Below, piece after piece: positions 62,022-64,000 of a DNA stretch of 64,000 nucleotides (positions within the stretch are counted from its first letter, which is position 1; the number at the start of each line of letters is the position of its first letter). The position numbers and the translations under genes were made by a program. The DNA is from Nocardioides sp. JS614 (GTDB lineage Bacteria > Actinomycetota > Actinomycetes > Propionibacteriales > Nocardioidaceae). The notes beneath the pieces are model-generated. The model saw nothing but the letters and a program-made list of their open reading frames with translations. It did not search any database and was not told the DNA's origin. Location: positions 620,001 through 684,000 of the forward strand of contig NC_008699.1 in the NCBI RefSeq assembly GCF_000015265.1. Reading direction: 5' to 3'.

Positions 62022-62872
62022 CGAACGACCTCATCCTTACCCTGTCCTGCAAGGACCGGCCCGGCATTGTCGCGGCCGTGGCCGGGTTCCTCGCGGATCG
62101 GGGCTTCTCCATCCGGGACAGCCAGCAATTCGGAGATGAAGACTCGGAGCTGTTCTTCATCCGTGTCCACGCTGCCAGCGAGATGCCGGTTGAGTTCGAC
62201 ACGCTGCGAGCCGAGTTCGACACGACGATCGGCAGCGTCCTAGAGGCGTCCTGGGCATTGCATGATCCGTCCGTCAAGCACCGATTACTTCTTATGGTGT
62301 CCCGCCAGGGTCACTGCCTCAACGATCTGCTGCATCGCGTGCGAACCGGATCGCTAGCGGCAGACGTCGTCGCTATTGTCTCTAATCACGAGGACTTCCG
62401 AGAACTCGTCGAGTGGCATGGCATCCCGTTCCACCATGTCCCCGTCACCGCGGAGTCCAAGGACTGGGCCGAGGACGAGTTGAGGAAACTCGTCGCGGCG
62501 TACGACGCCGACTCGGTCATCCTGGCTCGGTACATGCAGATCCTCTCGGACAGTCTTTGCCGAGACTTGGCAGGTCGCGCTATCAACATCCACCACAGCC
62601 TGCTCCCCAGCTTCAAGGGCGCTCGGCCGTATTACCAGGCGCACGCGCGCGGAGTGAAGGTCATCGGCGCCACGGCACACTACGTGACTGCAGATCTAGA
62701 CGAGGGCCCGATCATCGAACAGGACTTCATTCGCGTCGACCACTCGAAGTCTGCGGCAGACCTCACGGCAATCGGTCGCGATCTCGAAGCCCTTGCCCTC
62801 GCCCGTGCTGTCACCGCTCACACGGAGCACCGCGTACTGATGAACGGGTCCCGAACGGTGGTGTTCCGATGA
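62018..62872 (+). CDS. purU: Formyltetrahydrofolate deformylase
   Basis: 284 residues from GTG 62018, overlapping the mabO stop (GTGA). The N-terminal ACT domain LTLSCKDRPGIVAAVAGFLA is followed by the formyltransferase fold with YMQILSD, the catalytic INIHHSLLPSFKGARPYYQA and GATAHYVTADLDEGPIIEQD (His and Asp of the site). It releases formate and free tetrahydrofolate from 10-formyl-THF, closing the cycle begun by MabO and FolD. Followed by a tiny coupled ORF. Confidence 0.95.
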   Translation: MTNDLILTLSCKDRPGIVAAVAGFLADRGFSIRDSQQFGDEDSELFFIRVHAASEMPVEFDTLRAEFDTTIGSVLEASWALHDPSVKHRLLLMVSRQGHCLNDLLHRVRTGSLAADVVAIVSNHEDFRELVEWHGIPFHHVPVTAESKDWAEDELRKLVAAYDADSVILARYMQILSDSLCRDLAGRAINIHHSLLPSFKGARPYYQAHARGVKVIGATAHYVTADLDEGPIIEQDFIRVDHSKSAADLTAIGRDLEALALARAVTAHTEHRVLMNGSRTVVFR

Positions 62873-62997
62873 CGATCACCGGGGCATCGATGAGCACCGC
62901 GAACTCGTCCGACGCTGGCGCGCACTCTGAAGCCGATGATGAAGTAAGCCGCGACGGCATCACTATCGGCAGCCATATCGTTCTTGGCGTCAACTGA
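62869..62997 (+). CDS. Small coupled ORF after purU
   Basis: 42 residues; ATG 62869 overlaps the purU stop (ATGA). The text MTITGASMSTANSSDAGAHS is low in hydrophobicity, and the last residues GITIGSHIVLGVN could be the start of a membrane segment. It may be a real small protein or the surviving N-terminus of a lost transporter gene. No family recognised. Confidence 0.4.
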   Translation: MTITGASMSTANSSDAGAHSEADDEVSRDGITIGSHIVLGVN

Positions 62998-63271
62998 CTC
63001 GCTCTACGGCCGACGGGGTTCACCGTCAACTGGATTCGTCACTGGCGAAGCAGACAGACGATTGGAGCTGCGGTTGCTCGATCCGACACCGGACTGACCG
63101 TGCCGAAGCCCGATCGTCGCTTCCCGGGACCGTGCGAGCAGCTGAGCATCTCGTCGTCCCGTGCGGCGGGGGCTGAGCGTCTGCAGAAAGATCTCCGGGG
63201 AAGAGCGGACCGCCTGTCGGCGGTGGGGCGCTTCGTCGTACCACCGGACTAACACGTCGAGGGCTCTTTGC

Positions 63272-64000
63272 TCAGTAAGCGGTCTGCACCCAAAGGCCGA
63301 GGCGTCGAGCGAGGTCGGCAATCGTGGCGGCGGCTACTCCGCGCGGGTCCCACGCAGCCGTCAGCCGGATCTCCAATACGCCTGCGCTGAGCTCGATGGA
63401 GAGCGGGCTCAGGTCGAATCGAGAGTCGTCGGTCACGACCGCCACCCCGCGGCCGGACGCGGCCAGAGCCTGGGCGATCGTTCCGTTTGCCGCCTCGACA
63501 ACCGCGCTATACGAGCCGCCAAGCGCGAAGACTGCGGAGTCCAGCGCTTCCCGAGCCGTAAACGTGGATGGCAGGACCACGAGCGGGCGTTGAAGCAGTT
63601 CGTCGAGCGCGACGCGAGTACGATTGGCCCACGGGTCGGTTGCCCGCACGTAGGCCCAGACAGGCAACACTGCTAGCTCGTGCATCGCATAGGGCGGATC
63701 TAGCCGTTGAGTTCCAATGGCTAGATCCGCCCCGTCGTGCAGCATCTCCGCCGGGGAGAGGCCGTCGGCACTGCGGACGTCGACGACCGGATCATCTTTA
63801 GACATGGTGGCGACGAAAGGCGACACCACGTCGGTGAGCGTCACCGTCGGCGCCGCGATGGTCACGCGCTCCAGGCTGCCCCGTGCATGGAACGTTGCTC
63901 GCGCCTCGAGGGCATGGGCTGAGGCGAGCAACTCGCGAGCGGCGGGTAGCAGGGCCTGACCGGTACGACTGAGCACCAGCCGTCCGGCGCTTCGGTCGAA
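63272..64000 (-). CDS. LysR-family transcriptional regulator, N-terminus outside window
   Basis: The frame is open from the window end to the stop at 63272: 242 residues. FDRSAGRLVLSRTGQALLPA is the end of the LysR wing and linker-helix region (F-x-R-x-x-x-x-[LV]-x-L-[ST]-x-x-G). A substrate-binding-type effector domain with TLTDVVSPFVATMS and LAASGRGVAVVTDDSRFDL follows. The HTH itself is not included. It converges on the purU end, leaving about 270 unassigned bases (62998-63271). Confidence 0.85.
   Translation of the reverse strand, partial: FDRSAGRLVLSRTGQALLPAARELLASAHALEARATFHARGSLERVTIAAPTVTLTDVVSPFVATMSKDDPVVDVRSADGLSPAEMLHDGADLAIGTQRLDPPYAMHELAVLPVWAYVRATDPWANRTRVALDELLQRPLVVLPSTFTAREALDSAVFALGGSYSAVVEAANGTIAQALAASGRGVAVVTDDSRFDLSPLSIELSAGVLEIRLTAAWDPRGVAAATIADLARRLGLWVQTAY

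Noticed and set aside
1..64000. tRNA and rRNA genes
   Set aside because: I looked for cloverleaf-like segments and rRNA core motifs while reading and found none. A tRNAscan or Infernal run would settle it.

Overview
The window is high-GC DNA with actinobacterial character: GTG and TTG starts, four-base ATGA/GTGA gene overlaps, lipoprotein-type solute-binding proteins, PucR regulators, and IS256, IS3, IS30 and IS1380 family elements. Gene content points to a nicotine (pyridine-pathway) catabolic region. The set of three-subunit molybdenum hydroxylases, a C-C bond hydrolase, a dihydroxypyridine-type FAD monooxygenase, an omega-amidase-type nitrilase and a methylaminobutyrate-oxidase-type flavoprotein coupled to purU and folD is known from plasmid pAO1 of Arthrobacter (Paenarthrobacter) nicotinovorans and from Nocardioides sp. 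JS614. A Nocardioides-like or related actinomycete, perhaps a plasmid or genomic island given the IS load, is the best guess.

Layout. 1-3.8 kb: tail of a flavin amine oxidase, a decayed solute-binding-protein gene, an intact paralogue and a PucR regulator. 4-11.9 kb: one plus-strand catabolic block (Dabb protein, cyclase-family hydrolase, FAD monooxygenase, CoxG, hydroxylase M/S/L, nitrilase). 12.5-18.3 kb: nested mobile DNA, with an IS1380 remnant, the distal half of one IS3 element (IS-A), an intact RIT element (three overlapping tyrosine recombinases) and the distal half of a second IS3 element (IS-B). 18.5-29.9 kb, minus strand: second solute-binding protein, IS30 remnant, hydroxylase S and M, second PucR, DsbA-fold protein, ABC permease, ABC ATPase and hydroxylase L. 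30-41.4 kb: C-C hydrolase, cupins, IS256 copy 1, a trimethylamine-dehydrogenase-type flavoprotein plus a decayed relative, EamA transporter, LysR and a FAD amine oxidase. 41.7-43.2 kb: proximal halves of IS-A and IS-B face to face. 43.7-50.5 kb: SMR exporter, MOSC protein, IS256 copy 2, MoxR ATPase, XdhC and a FAD amine oxidase. 50.8-53.5 kb: ferredoxin-FNR fusion, WrbA and a small Cys-rich protein. 54.2-62.9 kb: third PucR, then a folate/C1 module (folD-etfB-etfA-folP divergent from mabO-purU). The window ends in a partial LysR gene.

Proposed joint function (inference): the ABC importer takes up the alkaloid. The two hydroxylases and an amine oxidase convert it to 2,6-dihydroxypseudooxynicotine. 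The hydrolase at 30.1 kb splits this into dihydroxypyridine and methylaminobutyrate. The monooxygenase, cyclase and nitrilase take the ring to a C5 acid, and the MabO/FolD/PurU/FolP/ETF module removes and oxidises the N-methyl group. MOSC, XdhC, MoxR and CoxG would mature the molybdenum enzymes.

The most striking structural result is that the four half-IS3 elements pair up across about 25-28 kb exactly as expected if the segment between them was inverted at the RIT insertion point. Both transposase genes are broken at the same codon, the first catalytic Asp, and a short palindrome made of two RIT-end motifs marks the second junction.
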